Shown: one piece after another, positions 10,501-21,534 of the stretch | How the letters are laid out: each line of letters starts with the position of its first letter | Position numbering within the stretch: the first letter of the stretch is position 1 | NCBI RefSeq assembly: GCF_013402915.1 | Contig: NC_050723.1 | Coordinates: forward strand, 186,001 to 250,000 | Direction: 5' to 3' | DNA: 64,000 nt | From: Zygotorulaspora mrakii | Taxonomy: Eukaryota; Ascomycota; Saccharomycetes; Saccharomycetales; Saccharomycetaceae | The notes under the pieces: generated by a model | The model's input: the letters and a program-made list of their open reading frames with translations, nothing else | Told to the model about the DNA's origin: nothing | The model's database searches: none | Position numbers and translations under genes: made by a program

Positions 10501-13500
10501 TATTCTGTGGATCCTGTAGAGAAAATAACAGATGCATATCTAGACCAGTTTTTATGGTACGAGGCAGACGAACGGAAGTTATTCCCTAACTGGATTAAAC
10601 CTAGTGATGCTGAAATATCGCCCCTATTGGTGTATAAATGGTGCCAGGGAATTAACAATCTTGAAGATGTTTGGGATGTCTCAAAAGGTCAATCTACTGT
10701 AATGCTCGAAATGAAGCTTGAAGAAATGACTCAAAAGATTGACTTCACTCTGTTAAACCGCCTTCTGAGATTGATTGTCGATCCTAACATAGCAGATTAC
10801 TTGACGGCCAAAAATAACGTGGTAATAAATTATAAGGATATGAGCCATGTGAATAAATATGGCCTCATAAGAGGCCTCCAGTTTTCCTCGTTCATATTTC
10901 AATATTACGGCCTAGTGATGGATTTACTGCTGTTAGGCCTAGACCGAGCAACTGAACTGGCAGGCCCTGCGAATGCCCCCAACGATTTCATGCAATTCAA
11001 AAATAGGGAGTCAGAAGTCAAGAGTCCGTTACGACTATACTGCCGTTATTTGGATAAAGTTTATATTTTATTTCAATTTCAAGAAAAGGGGGCCGACGAG
11101 CTTACCGACGATTATTTGGCAGAAAACCCTGATCCAAATTTTGTGAATGCCACTGGGTACAACAACAAGAGGTGCTGGCCGAGAGACTCTCGTATGCGAC
11201 TAATGCGTCAAGATGTCAATCTCGGAAGAGCAGTTTTCTGGGAGGTCGAAGGTAGAGTACCGAGTTCATTAGCTTTGGTCAAGTGGGATGATAGCTTTGT
11301 TTCCGTTTACAGCAAGAATAACCCCAACTTACTTTTTACGCTTTGCGGATTTGAAGTGCGTATTTTGCCCAAACACAGAATGGATGAGGTGGTTTCGACT
11401 GGTGAGGGAGTTTGGGACCTGATCGACGAACGTACCAAACAGCGAACGTCTAAAGCTTATCTTCAGGTGTCTCAGTATGAGATAGACCATTTTGACTCTA
11501 AAATAAGAGGAATTTTGATGGCTTCTGGATCAACCACCTTCACAAAAATTGCAGCTAGGTGGAATACAGCGCTATTGTCTCTATTCACATACTTCAGGGA
11601 GGCAATAGTGGCTACAGAACCATTATTAGACGTACTTGTCAAATGTGAGACTAAAATTCAGAATAGAGTTAAATTAGGATTGAATTCAAAGATGCCCACA
11701 AGATTCCCACCTGCTGTTTTCTATACGCCGAAGGAGCTAGGGGGACTGGGCATGATCAGTGCATCCCATATATTAATCCCTGCATCCGACTTGACGTACT
11801 CTAAGCAAACAGAAACAGGCGTCACACATTTTCGCGCTGGTATGACTCACAAAGATGAAAAGCTTATACCAACTATTTTTCGTTATATTACAACGTGGGA
11901 GAATGAGTTCACTGACTCTCAACGGGTTTGGGCAGAATATGCTGCTAAACGGCAAGAGGCAATTCAACAGAATAGAAGATTGGCCTTCGAGGAACTAGAG
12001 GGATGCTGGGATAGAGGTATTCCTCGAATAAGTACCCTTTTCCAAAGAGATCGTCATACGCTGGCTTACGATAGAGGTCACCGTGTTCGAAGAGAATTCA
12101 AAAGCTACTCATTAGAAAGAAACAGCCCCTTCTGGTGGACGAATGCTCACCACGATGGTAAGCTTTGGAATTTAAACGCTTACCGAACTGATGTTATTCA
12201 AGCCTTGGGTGGTATCGAGACAATTTTGGAACATACACTTTTCAAGGGAACTGGGTTTAGCTCTTGGGAAGGCCTGTTTTGGGAAAAAGCCTCCGGGTTT
12301 GAAGACTCCATGCAGTTCAAAAAGCTGACACACGCTCAGAGAACTGGTCTTAGTCAAATTCCGAATCGTCGCTTTACTTTATGGTGGTCTCCTACTATTA
12401 ATAGGGCAAATGTTTATGTCGGATTTTTAGTTCAGTTGGATTTAACTGGGATTTTCTTGCATGGTAAAATTCCTACATTAAAAATATCTCTGATACAAAT
12501 TTTCCGAGCTCATCTATGGCAAAAGATTCACGAAAGTATTGTATTTGATTTGTGTCAAATATTAGATGGAGAAATTGACGTTTTGCAAATTGACTCCGTG
12601 ACTAAAGAATCGGTTCATCCTCGTAAGTCGTATAAGATGAATTCATCCGCTGCTGATATCACCATGAATAGTGTTAATCAATGGATGGTATCCAAACCTT
12701 CATTGCTTCATGATACCAAGGATGAGTTTAAGGCTACTTTAACTGACAGGATGTGGTTTGATGTCCAATTGCGATATGGTGATTATGATTCACATGACAT
12801 CTCTCGTTATGTGCGTGCCAAATTCCTAGATTATGCTACCGATAATGTAAGCATGTATCCATCGCCTACTGGGGTCATGATCGGTATAGATCTAGCCTAC
12901 AACATGTATGACGCCTATGGAAATTGGTTCGAGGGGCTAAAACCGTTGGTTCAAAATAGTATGAGAAGGATTATGAAAGCAAACCCAGCGCTATATGTAC
13001 TGCGCGAACGTATAAGAAAGGGTCTGCAAATTTATCAATCGAATGTCCAAGAATCCTTTTTGAACTCATCCAACTACGCCGAATTATTCAATAATGATGT
13101 TAAATTGTTTGTAGACGACACTAATGTCTATAGAGTGACAGTCCACAAAACATTCGAGGGAAACGTGGCTACAAAAGCGATAAACGGATGCATTTTCACC
13201 CTCAATCCAAAATCTGGCCACTTGTTCTTGAAGATTATTCATACTTCAGTGTGGGCAGGGCAAAAGAGACTGAGTCAGTTAGCTAAATGGAAGACAGCTG
13301 AAGAGGTGAGTGCTTTAATTAGGTCCCTCCCAAAAGAGGAGCAGCCAAAACAAGTAATCGTCACTCGAAGAGCCATGCTAGATCCTTTGGAAGTTCATAT
13401 GTTAGATTTCCCAAATATAGCTATTCGTCCAACCGAGCTGAGGTTACCTTTCTCAGCTTCGCTTGCAATTGAGAAGCTATCAGATGTAGTTATGAAAGCA

Positions 13501-14799
13501 ACTGAACCTCAAATGGTTTTGTTTAACATATATGATGATTGGCTAGAACGAGTGTCATCATACACTGCCTTTTCAAGACTAATCTTACTTCTAAGGGCAC
13601 TGAAAACGGATGAAGAAAAAGCAAAAAACATCCTTTTAGGTGATCCTACCATCCCAATTGAATCCCATCATCTATGGCCATCGTTTTCTGATGAGCAATG
13701 GATAGAAGTTGAATCTAAAATGCGTGATTTGATTTTGGATTCCTACGGTAAAAAGTACAATGTTAACATTGCTGCTTTGACCCAAACAGAAATAAAAGAT
13801 TTAATATTGGGTCAAAATATCAAGGCACCATCGGTCAAGCGGCAAAAGATGGCCGAACTAGAAGCCGCTAGAAATGAGGCTCAAGGTGATGCGGAGAAAA
13901 CAGGTGCCTCTACTGTGATGAAGACGAAAACAGTTAATGCACAAGGTGAAGAAATTGTAGTGGTGACTTCCAGTAATTATGAAAATGAGTCGTTTAACAC
14001 CAGAAACGATTGGAGGAAATGTGCGGTTTCCAATTCGTTGTTGTATTTACGCTTGAGAAACATTTACGTCCAATCTGAAGACTTCATTGAAGAAAAGAAC
14101 GTTTACGTCCTCCCAAGGAATTTGCTCGAAAAATTCGTCGAGATTTCTGATGTTAAAATTCAGGTTGGTGCTTACATTTATGGCAAATCAGCAAAGGGTC
14201 ACCCACACGTTAAAGAAATAAAAGCAATTGCCCTGCTCCCCCAGTTGGGCAGTAGAAAATCTGTCAAATTAGCTCAGTTGCCGAATGAGGAGAGCATTGC
14301 TGCTATTGACGGGTTAGAACTACTTGGATGGATCCATACACAAAGTGATGATCAAAAATTTATGACTCTACCCGAGGTAAGTGGCCACTCCTCGATGTTC
14401 GGACAAGTCAATAAGGACGCTATTGACGTTGCAATAAACCTATTACCGGGCTCCGTGTCACTTGCTGCTTACAATCTAACAGATGAAGGGTATCAGTGGG
14501 GTGTTCAAAATAATGACAGTGCAGATCTGCTTACAGAAGGTTTTGAACCAAGCTTTAGCGAGCATGCACAACTCATATTATCAGAACGTATCATGGGCAG
14601 TTTCTTGGTTCCTATTACAAATATATGGAACTATCTGTTCTTTGGTGCCAGCTTCCATTCTAATTTGAACTGTGAATTAAAAGTTGGAATTCCCATCGAG
14701 TTTTATAATGAGCAGCACAGAAGTAATCATTTTATACAATTCAATGAGATAGACGGCGATGAGGAACTTGAAGCTGAACAACAAAGTGTTTTTAGCTGA
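7585..14799 (+). CDS. PRP8: Prp8, central U5 snRNP spliceosome protein
   Basis: A 2404-residue protein; S. cerevisiae Prp8 has 2413. Prp8 scaffolds the spliceosomal catalytic core, contacting U5, U6, both splice sites and the branch region. It also controls the Brr2 helicase. The N-terminus has the characteristic proline runs (residues about 6-50), followed by a basic segment. The highly conserved body follows in the usual order: N-terminal domain, reverse-transcriptase-like palm/thumb, endonuclease-like and RNase H-like regions. A C-terminal Jab1/MPN domain starts near residue 2150. No frame interruption occurs over 7.2 kb. The ATG at 7585 gives the short [12 protein letters not shown] start. 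It lies downstream of CDC23 on the same strand, as on chromosome VIII. Confidence 0.98.
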   Translation: MKYLGIPPPPPPGEGSEEVDAIGFPPPPPPPPAAFDGDLLAPPPPPPGFEDLNGLPIPSQLPMEPSIESLSVRDENPPAPTGQKRDFKQTLSIDDSRISRKVLKKRKRLQGKVKKKKLFSQKVELPPEHLRKIMDNHSDMTSKRFNYDKRAFLGALKYMPHAVLKLLENMPQPWEQVKEVKVLYHVTGAITFVNETPRVIEPVYLAQWSTMWLAMRREKRDRTHFKRLRFPPFDDDEPPLSYSQNIQSIEPLDAICLDLDNYDDKMVKDWLYDSRPLVSEENRVNGSSYKRWYLPLQVMANLQRLSTPLKDEISDENYYHLFDKKSFFTSKALNTAIPGGPKFEPLYSKEEEEDYNDFNSIDRVIFRVPIRSEYKIAFPHVYNSRPRSVELTWYNNPISCQIDGSENFDIPPFFFDPSLNPIIGRRSRHVESASNDGEEKDELFSLPDTFSPLMGSEELILPETKDALLLYTSPFPFNRNTGKTVRAQDVALIKKWYLQHLDENAPIKTRVSHQKLLKAHVLNELKVKSSGNKRRAHLLKSLRNTKYFQETTIDWVEAGIQVCKQGHNMLNLLIHRKGLTYLHLDYNFNLKPTKTLTTKERKKSRFGNAFHLMREILKVTKLLVDSHVQYRLGNIDAFQLADGIYYILNHLGQLTGIYRYKYKVMHQIRACKDLKHLVYFRFNKIIGKGPGCGFWQPAWRVWIFFMRGIIPILERWLGNLLVRQFEGRSNEIIKTTTKQRADAYYDLELRASVMKDILEMIPEGIRQNKAKTILQHLSEAWRCWKANIPWNVPGMPVPIKSIIERYIKAKADGWISAAHYNRERIKRGAHVEKTVVKKNLGRLTRLWIKNEQQRQQQIEKKGPEITPDEATKIFLTMINWLESRDFSPIPFPPLAYKNDTKILVLALENLKDVYASKVRLNAIEREELALIEEAYENPHETLNRIKKYILTQRVFKPVDLTMVDHFQTVSPVYSVDPVEKITDAYLDQFLWYEADERKLFPNWIKPSDAEISPLLVYKWCQGINNLEDVWDVSKGQSTVMLEMKLEEMTQKIDFTLLNRLLRLIVDPNIADYLTAKNNVVINYKDMSHVNKYGLIRGLQFSSFIFQYYGLVMDLLLLGLDRATELAGPANAPNDFMQFKNRESEVKSPLRLYCRYLDKVYILFQFQEKGADELTDDYLAENPDPNFVNATGYNNKRCWPRDSRMRLMRQDVNLGRAVFWEVEGRVPSSLALVKWDDSFVSVYSKNNPNLLFTLCGFEVRILPKHRMDEVVSTGEGVWDLIDERTKQRTSKAYLQVSQYEIDHFDSKIRGILMASGSTTFTKIAARWNTALLSLFTYFREAIVATEPLLDVLVKCETKIQNRVKLGLNSKMPTRFPPAVFYTPKELGGLGMISASHILIPASDLTYSKQTETGVTHFRAGMTHKDEKLIPTIFRYITTWENEFTDSQRVWAEYAAKRQEAIQQNRRLAFEELEGCWDRGIPRISTLFQRDRHTLAYDRGHRVRREFKSYSLERNSPFWWTNAHHDGKLWNLNAYRTDVIQALGGIETILEHTLFKGTGFSSWEGLFWEKASGFEDSMQFKKLTHAQRTGLSQIPNRRFTLWWSPTINRANVYVGFLVQLDLTGIFLHGKIPTLKISLIQIFRAHLWQKIHESIVFDLCQILDGEIDVLQIDSVTKESVHPRKSYKMNSSAADITMNSVNQWMVSKPSLLHDTKDEFKATLTDRMWFDVQLRYGDYDSHDISRYVRAKFLDYATDNVSMYPSPTGVMIGIDLAYNMYDAYGNWFEGLKPLVQNSMRRIMKANPALYVLRERIRKGLQIYQSNVQESFLNSSNYAELFNNDVKLFVDDTNVYRVTVHKTFEGNVATKAINGCIFTLNPKSGHLFLKIIHTSVWAGQKRLSQLAKWKTAEEVSALIRSLPKEEQPKQVIVTRRAMLDPLEVHMLDFPNIAIRPTELRLPFSASLAIEKLSDVVMKATEPQMVLFNIYDDWLERVSSYTAFSRLILLLRALKTDEEKAKNILLGDPTIPIESHHLWPSFSDEQWIEVESKMRDLILDSYGKKYNVNIAALTQTEIKDLILGQNIKAPSVKRQKMAELEAARNEAQGDAEKTGASTVMKTKTVNAQGEEIVVVTSSNYENESFNTRNDWRKCAVSNSLLYLRLRNIYVQSEDFIEEKNVYVLPRNLLEKFVEISDVKIQVGAYIYGKSAKGHPHVKEIKAIALLPQLGSRKSVKLAQLPNEESIAAIDGLELLGWIHTQSDDQKFMTLPEVSGHSSMFGQVNKDAIDVAINLLPGSVSLAAYNLTDEGYQWGVQNNDSADLLTEGFEPSFSEHAQLILSERIMGSFLVPITNIWNYLFFGASFHSNLNCELKVGIPIEFYNEQHRSNHFIQFNEIDGDEELEAEQQSVFS

Positions 14800-14936
14800 A
14801 GTCATAATCACCATTGGCAGTATTTAAAATTTATGTATGCGCTTAATTATCAGCATGTCTGTAAACGAGAGTAAATAAGTGGTTCGCCGCAGTTTTATCT
14901 GGTGAATTGCAAATCATTCTCCTTTAAGCTTCTTCG

Positions 14937-14944
14937 TTTTCGCG
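14937..14944 (-). promoter_or_regulatory. SBF-type (CGCGAAAA) site before the unrecognised gene
   Basis: TTTTCGCG on the plus strand is a perfect Swi4/Swi6 (SCB, CGCGAAAA) site in the 235-bp gap after PRP8. It lies about 91 bp before the ATG at 15035. It suggests G1/S-phase expression of the downstream gene. This is inferred from the motif only. Confidence 0.45.
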
Positions 14945-15034
14945 AGCAATGAGAGACAAGATCACCTAACCGCACTTCACAATGACATGATATTCACATC
15001 TTTGACTGAAAGGGTTAGCCCAAATGTACAGTAA

Positions 15035-16243
15035 ATGAGTGATAGCAAGAAGAGATTCTCAAAGGAGGAGCGGCCGTGGTCTACCTCCAAGATAGCAAGT
15101 CGACATAAAGGACAACATTTGTCCTCCTCTGTCTTGGAGGCTGGTAATTCTGAATCTTTACGTTATCAAACCCAGTTGCAAGTACATGAAGCACTGAGAT
15201 CTCTAATATTGCACAATTTTTCATTTGCATCCATATTACGGGAGTCTGGAGTAAGCAAAGATTTTTTAAAGATAGCCTTTGAAGATCTCGATGTTGACGT
15301 CCAGAAAACCGCTGGTGCAGCAAATATCGCACCTTCTAAGTATTCCTTGGCAAAATTAAACCTACCGCTCACTAATGGAATCCAGGAAGAGTTTGTACAC
15401 GATAGCACAATTACAGACGACAAAAATGCACGTTTAAGACTCGAAGATACTAAGCGATCACCAGGGGAACAGCAGCTAGCGCATGCTTTCAAAGCTACAC
15501 TCTCAGAATGCAAAGAGATAGTCACCAGTTCTCCTTCAGCACTGCCAGGTGATGATGATTTTGAATCATTGGTGGGGCAGGTCAAGTCGCAAGTAAGGGA
15601 ATCCATACATACCCTCCTATCGCACAATTTTTCATTTGCATCCATATTGAAAGAGTCAGGACTCAACAGGATCTTTTTAGAACGTTCTTTCAAAGACATT
15701 GGGCTTGAAATTGGAAGTTCGAGCGAGATTGAAAGCAACTTACAAATGTGGGAATCCCTACAGCTTACGCAGGGCTCGCGTATGACCGCCAGCAAATCCA
15801 CTCACAAGATGAAGAAGGTTGAACGAAATGGTCATCACACCTCACATGAAGAGGTAGAGAGAAGACCTGCAGGCAAGAATATTGAGTTTGAAATGCGTTT
15901 GTTTTCACTGAGAATTCAGATGGAGATCAGAAAAATTTCAAGTCTTATGAATGATGAAGCTCTTCAAGAACAAGCCAAAGACGAACTTGTACAGAATAAA
16001 ATAGTGAAACAGAAGCTATTAATAATGAATAAACTAGAAGAACTTTTTTACGGGGTTGTTGGGAAATATGACACAGCTAAATGTAGTTACAAGAGGAGCG
16101 CGAGCAATGACCTCTATGACAAATTACATGTATGTGAGAAGCTTTCGAGACTTGATAAGCAAGAAAATCACAACCAAGACATTCCTATACAAAATACAGA
16201 GCAAAATGAAGGCGAAGGACAGTCTATTGTATGTCACATTTAA
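15035..16243 (+). CDS. Unrecognised 402-residue protein with duplicated HNFSFASIL motif
   Basis: I do not recognise this protein, and I recall no gene between PRP8 and DNA2 in S. cerevisiae. It has two related blocks of about 40 residues, at 50-89 and 187-226. Each has the pattern of a helical lead, then HNFSFASIL(R/K)ESG, then x(3-4)FL, then (A/S)F, then a short Asp/Leu/Ile tail. The shared core is also identical over 27 nucleotides. The linker (90-186) and residues 230-280 are polar and probably disordered. Residues about 283-345 are helical and amphipathic (IEFEMRLFSLRIQMEIRKI...), likely a coiled coil or dimerisation segment. There is no signal peptide or membrane segment. The codon choice looks like its neighbours, and the ATG at 15035 begins the full frame. 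An SBF-type site lies upstream. A nuclear or chromosomal role is only a guess. Confidence 0.8.
   Translation: MSDSKKRFSKEERPWSTSKIASRHKGQHLSSSVLEAGNSESLRYQTQLQVHEALRSLILHNFSFASILRESGVSKDFLKIAFEDLDVDVQKTAGAANIAPSKYSLAKLNLPLTNGIQEEFVHDSTITDDKNARLRLEDTKRSPGEQQLAHAFKATLSECKEIVTSSPSALPGDDDFESLVGQVKSQVRESIHTLLSHNFSFASILKESGLNRIFLERSFKDIGLEIGSSSEIESNLQMWESLQLTQGSRMTASKSTHKMKKVERNGHHTSHEEVERRPAGKNIEFEMRLFSLRIQMEIRKISSLMNDEALQEQAKDELVQNKIVKQKLLIMNKLEELFYGVVGKYDTAKCSYKRSASNDLYDKLHVCEKLSRLDKQENHNQDIPIQNTEQNEGEGQSIVCHI
15211..15648 (+). repeat. Exact 27-nt in-frame duplication inside the unrecognised gene
   Basis: Positions 15211-15237 and 15622-15648 are identical over 27 nucleotides, including synonymous positions, although the flanking repeat sequence has diverged. 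The offset is 411 bp (137 codons), so both copies read in the same frame and encode the HNFSFASI core. This indicates a young duplication, gene conversion between the two copies, or a constraint on the nucleotide sequence itself. Confidence 0.85.
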
Positions 16244-17112
16244 CTTCAACCATTTATGCGAGTATCTTACTAACATGCAGTGTGTGTTCGTTTTTTTGGA
16301 TAGTTTGATTTCGATCAACGATCTTGAAGAATGCATTAACCATGGTTTTACGAGCAGCACTTCACACCATATCATTCTATCATACCACAAAGGGCATCTG
16401 ACGAAGATTGAGGAAAAGCATCGCTGGATTTTGGGAAGGAGCTCACATGTTAAAACACATTCTTCTGCATTTGTAAATGGATCAATTATAGTGAGTCTTG
16501 CTCAAGTACCCAAAATTGGATTAAGATCGGACCACCATCTTAGGTCCCGTTTTCCCCATTGAGATGATGCGATGCAAGTATGACAGCCTTATTTTACGAG
16601 TAAACACTTCATTGGTTCAAAAACAAGCAAATCCAATAAACATTTTCACAATAACGAACACTAAGGAGCAGTACGGCACAATACAGAACAATGCGAAACG
16701 AGTGAAATGATTGACGAACCTGTGCAATAGACGTTATACCTACATCAAAAAACGCTGCTCTTGGCGTTTCGTCAGCATCTGGCCTTGAATGTACCATGGC
16801 CTACTTTTGTAATGTTGGGAGTCACTGCACATGTCGAATAGAGCTTCCGGGACAGCTGCATGCCCATATATTCATAGTAGCGTATTGCATTTAAATGATA
16901 TAGATTGTAGTAGTATGGAATGAAACGTCACGTGATTAAACACAATCTTCAGAGTTTTCAAAATGGATCGAGTATGAAATACAGTTAAGAAGGCCGATGT
17001 GGAAATCCTTCCCAAGGTGAGCAAATAAAACGGAGAGGAACGACTGGGCGTATTCTGGATCTGACCAATCTTTCTTTTGAACTTCCATCAGAGTTGTTTG
17101 GTCAAGTCGTCA
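16244..17112. other. 869-bp intergenic region before DNA2
   Basis: No convincing gene is present. A short overlapping frame to 16562 shows no recognisable protein. A Cbf1-like E-box with the context GTCACGTGA lies at 16927-16935, about 180 bp upstream of the DNA2 ATG. No tRNA or snoRNA boxes were seen. Confidence 0.6.
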
Positions 17113-20100
17113 ATGCCAAAAACACCACCGAGAAAGAGATCTGGACAGTTGGTTGCGTCACCTGAAAATACAATCTCGGCGGCAAGCAAAAACTGCACAG
17201 GTGAAAAGAATAAGAAGAAAAAATATCAGTTTGCTCCCATTGATAACCTTGAAGATAAAACCAGATCTGATACAAGCGTTCTCAAGTCAATATCTGTATC
17301 ACAAGTGAGGAACAGCGGGAATTATCTGGCACATGGAGTGAAAATAAAGAACAAATCAGAATTACGAACTCCTCCAAAGAAAAAGGATATCACCACAGCA
17401 GAATATAAAACAAAACGAAAAACCGGGGATAACACACGCTTTTCAAAGCAGGGGGAAGAAGAACCCAGCGAGGAAGTCATTTGGGAGTATTGCCCCATAG
17501 AGAAAGATGTTTCAGATCAACCCTATAGCTCTCACGCTAATTCTGAAGATTTAATTGAGCAAGACGCCTGTCAGGATCCTTCTTCCACACCTATGATACC
17601 TAAAAGGCTGAAAAGCGTACTCAATTTTGCCTCTATCAGTGAACGAGAACAATCAGAAAGAGAATCCACATTGTCTGTACAGTTGCGAGAAACAACGCGA
17701 TTAAAGGATTTTTCAGTCTCACTTAAGGAGTCTGTACGAGATATAGATGATATTCTTGGAGATATTGAGGGGGAAGTCAGTAGAAAGCACCACCTAACAA
17801 GCCTGAACCAGTTGCCGTCTTCTCCCAGCAGGATACCTTCCGAGGTTCCAGTAAGTGTCGTCAACGGTGGGACAGAAACGCCAGACATAGAATTTACAAA
17901 TGATGATGACGAGTCCTTAATTGAAATACTTACGCAGAAATTCACTCAAAGAAAGACGTCTCGTAGTCCAAAAATGGATTGCAGTGATACATTGGACGAT
18001 TCTTTAATAGAGCAAATAGATTCCTTGGAGGAAAAACAGAAAATATCAAGGGTTGAGGAGGAAATTGAAGATGTGGAGGTCAGGATATCACAGGCTTTGA
18101 ACATGAAAGCACAGCTTAGCGAGGACTCAATTAAAGCTACAAAAATAACACAGAAAACTGAAATAAGTGAATACATTGAACGTGCAAAATCTGCTATAGT
18201 ACGAGATAATGTCAAAAGGTTCGTGGTATTGAGTGTTAATGACTTAAATTTGCCGAAAGTCGGTAGGCAGAAGGTTATGTCATGTATAGATAGAAATGGC
18301 GACACAACTTCGATCATAGTGCGACATCCATGGGTATTTCTGGAAATAGAGAAGGGCGATGTCATCCATATAATTGAGGGGAAAAATATTGAGAATAAAA
18401 GGCTACTTTCAGACGACAAAAATCCAATTACTCAACTTAGGAATGACAATCTTCTTATTCTCAATCCAGATGTCTTACTATCTGCTACATCTGTCGGGAG
18501 CTCAATCGAGTGTTTGAGAAGAGCTATCCTACAGCTCACGCTCGAGGATCCTCGCGGGGAGCCGAGCTTGCCCATGATAGTCGGAAATATCGTTCACGAG
18601 TTGTTACAAGACTCTTTAGTGCACAAGCTTCTTCACAAGAAACTTGATATGGAGTATTTAGAGAAAACGCTTGCTTCTCTAATGGAAGCATATTCTTTTC
18701 AGCTGCTACAATGTAATGAAGATCTCGCCTCGGTAACAGAAAATATCCGTAGCACCCATTTAAAGAATATCCATCAGTTTATCAATAAATTTGTCCAGAA
18801 GAATAACTATGGGTGCTACGTTTCTGTATCGGGGACCCGAATAACAGACCCATTGTCAATCTCGGGTGTTCTTGATATCGAAGAGAATATATGGTCTCCC
18901 ATCTATGGCCTGAAGGGTTTTTTGGATGCAACAGTTGAGGCTCACGTGGAAAACTCATATGCCCTTGTGCCGCTCGAAGTGAAAACCGGTAAGCATCGCA
19001 GCTTGTCCCATGAGACGCAGGGTCTTCTGTATACATTACTTCTGCATGATAGGTATGAAGTATCACCTGATTTTTTTCTGCTCTTATACACCGGAAGCAA
19101 CGACCTGATAAAGTTTCCAAGTGCCCTTCGTTCTATTCAGCATGTTCTAATGTTTAGAAATCAAATGGCTACTAGTCTGAAATATGCGCTGAGAGAAATA
19201 ACCACAAAAGAACGTTATAATAGACGTCTTCCGCCAATAATGCAAAGCTCAATTTGCGACACATGCAGTGTCAAGCACACTTGTATGGTTCTAAACAAAC
19301 TGCTCGAAGATGGTCATGCTGATGAAAGTGGCCTGAAACAAGGGGAATATGAAGGTTTGACGAACCATCTACTGTTGGATTTTAATGAAAACAAGGCTTT
19401 TTTGGGAAAGTATATAGATCTGCTAATCAAGGAAGAGTCTTCAATAAGTGGCATTAGTCAAGAATTATTTCTATTAGACAGCAAAACAAGGGAATCCTTG
19501 AGTGGACATTGTATCTCCAATCTTAGTGTGAGTAATTCATCTCGGAATCCTACTCATAAACATTTGTTCCTGCATAAATTCGTTCGCAAATCACAAAATG
19601 GCAGTTTTAATTCGATGCTTCACAGTCAGTTCTCCCTGAATGATATGGTCATTATAAGTGACGAAGAAGGCCACTTTTCTTTATGTCAAGGACGTATAAC
19701 TGCGTTGTCTTCGAATTCCGTGACCGTCTCTACAAGAAGAAAAGTGTTGAACAATCGCAGTAAGACAAGCACTGGAAAAGCACCTACTGTTCACAGTGTG
19801 GTCAATGAAAATGCAGATCAGGACTTGATGATGAGAACTCAAAATTTAGTCTCCTACAGAATTGACAGAAATGATGTTCACAGCAGCCTGAAATTAGCAA
19901 GATTCAACCTTTTGAATCTTTTTCTGCCTCCTGTCAATCAATTTTCAAAGGATATGAGCAGCGGAAAGGAGAACGTGAAACGATCTGCAGGAGGAGATGA
20001 GAGGATGCGTTCTATTCTTGTAAATAACAGAGTTCCTCGATTCACAGAAGAACCCACTTTTCCGTTTCACATTGAGGATAAGAAGGCATTTAATGACGAC

Positions 20101-21534
20101 CAAAGAAGGGCCATAGAAAAGGTGATGAGAGTAGAAGATTATGCTTTAATTCTTGGAATGCCCGGAACCGGAAAAACCACTGTCATTGCTGAGATAATTA
20201 GAATATTGGCAGGTGCCGGAAAGAGTATACTATTGGCATCATACACAAATTCTGCTGTAGATAATATTCTTCTGAAATTAATACCCACCAATTTTAGTAT
20301 TGTTCGATTAGGTGTTCAACACAGGATACATCCCAAAGTACTCCCATATCAGCCAAACTATGAATCCGTGACAACTTACGACGAATTTTTGGAGCAAGTG
20401 AACGGCGTTTCCGTTGTTGCAACGACATGCTTAGGGATAAAAGACTATATGTTCACAGTAAGGGAGAAAGACTTTGATTATGTGATACTTGATGAGGCAA
20501 GTCAAATATCAATGCCCATAGCGTTGGGTCCGATTAGATTTGGCGAGAAGTTCATAATGGTTGGAGATCACAATCAGTTACCACCATTAGTGAAGAACGA
20601 CGCAGCCCGCGCAGGCGGGTTGGAGGAGTCACTGTTCAAGATGATTTGTGATAGGCAACCGGATTCCATATGTGAACTGACACATCAGTATCGTATGTGT
20701 GAAGACATCGTCTCTTTATCAAATTTCTTGATATATGACGGAAAGCTAAAATGCGGTAACTCAATAGTAAGTAACCAATGCCTCAAAATACCGAATCCGG
20801 ATAAGCTTGATGCATACAAAACTCTTTATGCTATCGATAGCTGGTTGAAACATGTCCTTGATCCCAAGAATAACGTGATATTTTTAAACTACGACAACGA
20901 CAAGAGCATATGTGAAGATCGCCAGAGAGACAATATCACCAATGAAGGTGAAATCATAATCGCTAAACAGTGCCTTGACGCTCTTACAGTATGCGGCGTT
21001 GACCCGTCCAATATTGGTGTTATGACGCTGTACAGAGCACAGCTCAACCTGATCCGAAAGTCGATCGATACAGAACGTTACAATGGCTTGGAAATCTTGA
21101 CCGCGGATCAATTTCAGGGTCGCGACACAGAATGCATCATCATATCCTTGGTAAGGAGTAACGATCAAAACAGCGCCGGATCGCTACTGAGAGAACTGCG
21201 TCGCGTCAACGTCGCATTGACGAGGGCCAAATCAAAACTTATCATAATCGGATCCAAGAAAACAATTGCTTCTACTCCAGAAATGTCAGATTTGGTCAAC
21301 TACATCCACGAAAAGAACTGGATGTATGAACTACCAAGTGATTTTTTGAATGCGTATAATTTCCGTATTGAAGAAGGTAGTATCCCGAATAGAGAGCATA
21401 CAGCCGCAAACGAAAAGGATATCGTGAGGAGTAACATATGCTCAAAAAAGGCCGGCGCCAAAAACATCACTGCGACCTCAAAAATGCTGCGCGGCAAACC
21501 CATTGTTCGTCAAACGCTCTCCGAATTCAAGTGA
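17113..21534 (+). CDS. DNA2: Dna2 nuclease-helicase
   Basis: A 1473-residue protein; S. cerevisiae Dna2 has 1522. It cuts long 5' flaps in Okazaki-fragment maturation, resects double-strand breaks with Sgs1 and activates Mec1. The N-terminal 400 residues are divergent and acidic/basic, but RKKKYxFAPI-like KKKYQFAPIDNL and SVLKSISVSQVRN are conserved. The nuclease domain shows GNIVHELLQD, GFLDATVEA and PLEVKTGK, flanked by the iron-sulphur cysteines (CLRRAIL before it and CDTCSVKHTC after it). The SF1 helicase has Walker A GMPGTGKTT near residue 1015, motif II LDEASQ near 1126, ADQFQGRD and NVALTRAKSK. The frame is open upstream without an ATG. The first ATG, at 17113 (MPKTPPRKRS), aligns with the known start. 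Confidence 0.97.
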   Translation: MPKTPPRKRSGQLVASPENTISAASKNCTGEKNKKKKYQFAPIDNLEDKTRSDTSVLKSISVSQVRNSGNYLAHGVKIKNKSELRTPPKKKDITTAEYKTKRKTGDNTRFSKQGEEEPSEEVIWEYCPIEKDVSDQPYSSHANSEDLIEQDACQDPSSTPMIPKRLKSVLNFASISEREQSERESTLSVQLRETTRLKDFSVSLKESVRDIDDILGDIEGEVSRKHHLTSLNQLPSSPSRIPSEVPVSVVNGGTETPDIEFTNDDDESLIEILTQKFTQRKTSRSPKMDCSDTLDDSLIEQIDSLEEKQKISRVEEEIEDVEVRISQALNMKAQLSEDSIKATKITQKTEISEYIERAKSAIVRDNVKRFVVLSVNDLNLPKVGRQKVMSCIDRNGDTTSIIVRHPWVFLEIEKGDVIHIIEGKNIENKRLLSDDKNPITQLRNDNLLILNPDVLLSATSVGSSIECLRRAILQLTLEDPRGEPSLPMIVGNIVHELLQDSLVHKLLHKKLDMEYLEKTLASLMEAYSFQLLQCNEDLASVTENIRSTHLKNIHQFINKFVQKNNYGCYVSVSGTRITDPLSISGVLDIEENIWSPIYGLKGFLDATVEAHVENSYALVPLEVKTGKHRSLSHETQGLLYTLLLHDRYEVSPDFFLLLYTGSNDLIKFPSALRSIQHVLMFRNQMATSLKYALREITTKERYNRRLPPIMQSSICDTCSVKHTCMVLNKLLEDGHADESGLKQGEYEGLTNHLLLDFNENKAFLGKYIDLLIKEESSISGISQELFLLDSKTRESLSGHCISNLSVSNSSRNPTHKHLFLHKFVRKSQNGSFNSMLHSQFSLNDMVIISDEEGHFSLCQGRITALSSNSVTVSTRRKVLNNRSKTSTGKAPTVHSVVNENADQDLMMRTQNLVSYRIDRNDVHSSLKLARFNLLNLFLPPVNQFSKDMSSGKENVKRSAGGDERMRSILVNNRVPRFTEEPTFPFHIEDKKAFNDDQRRAIEKVMRVEDYALILGMPGTGKTTVIAEIIRILAGAGKSILLASYTNSAVDNILLKLIPTNFSIVRLGVQHRIHPKVLPYQPNYESVTTYDEFLEQVNGVSVVATTCLGIKDYMFTVREKDFDYVILDEASQISMPIALGPIRFGEKFIMVGDHNQLPPLVKNDAARAGGLEESLFKMICDRQPDSICELTHQYRMCEDIVSLSNFLIYDGKLKCGNSIVSNQCLKIPNPDKLDAYKTLYAIDSWLKHVLDPKNNVIFLNYDNDKSICEDRQRDNITNEGEIIIAKQCLDALTVCGVDPSNIGVMTLYRAQLNLIRKSIDTERYNGLEILTADQFQGRDTECIIISLVRSNDQNSAGSLLRELRRVNVALTRAKSKLIIIGSKKTIASTPEMSDLVNYIHEKNWMYELPSDFLNAYNFRIEEGSIPNREHTAANEKDIVRSNICSKKAGAKNITATSKMLRGKPIVRQTLSEFK

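Noticed and set aside
16056..16562. 168-codon plus-strand frame overlapping the end of the unrecognised gene
   Set aside because: It lies in a different frame from a better-supported gene. The product has no recognisable motif, and the composition looks random.
16927..16935. GTCACGTGA as a possible centromere CDEI
   Set aside because: No A/T-rich CDEII of proper length and no CDEIII (TTCCGAA core) follows. It is better read as a Cbf1 promoter site.
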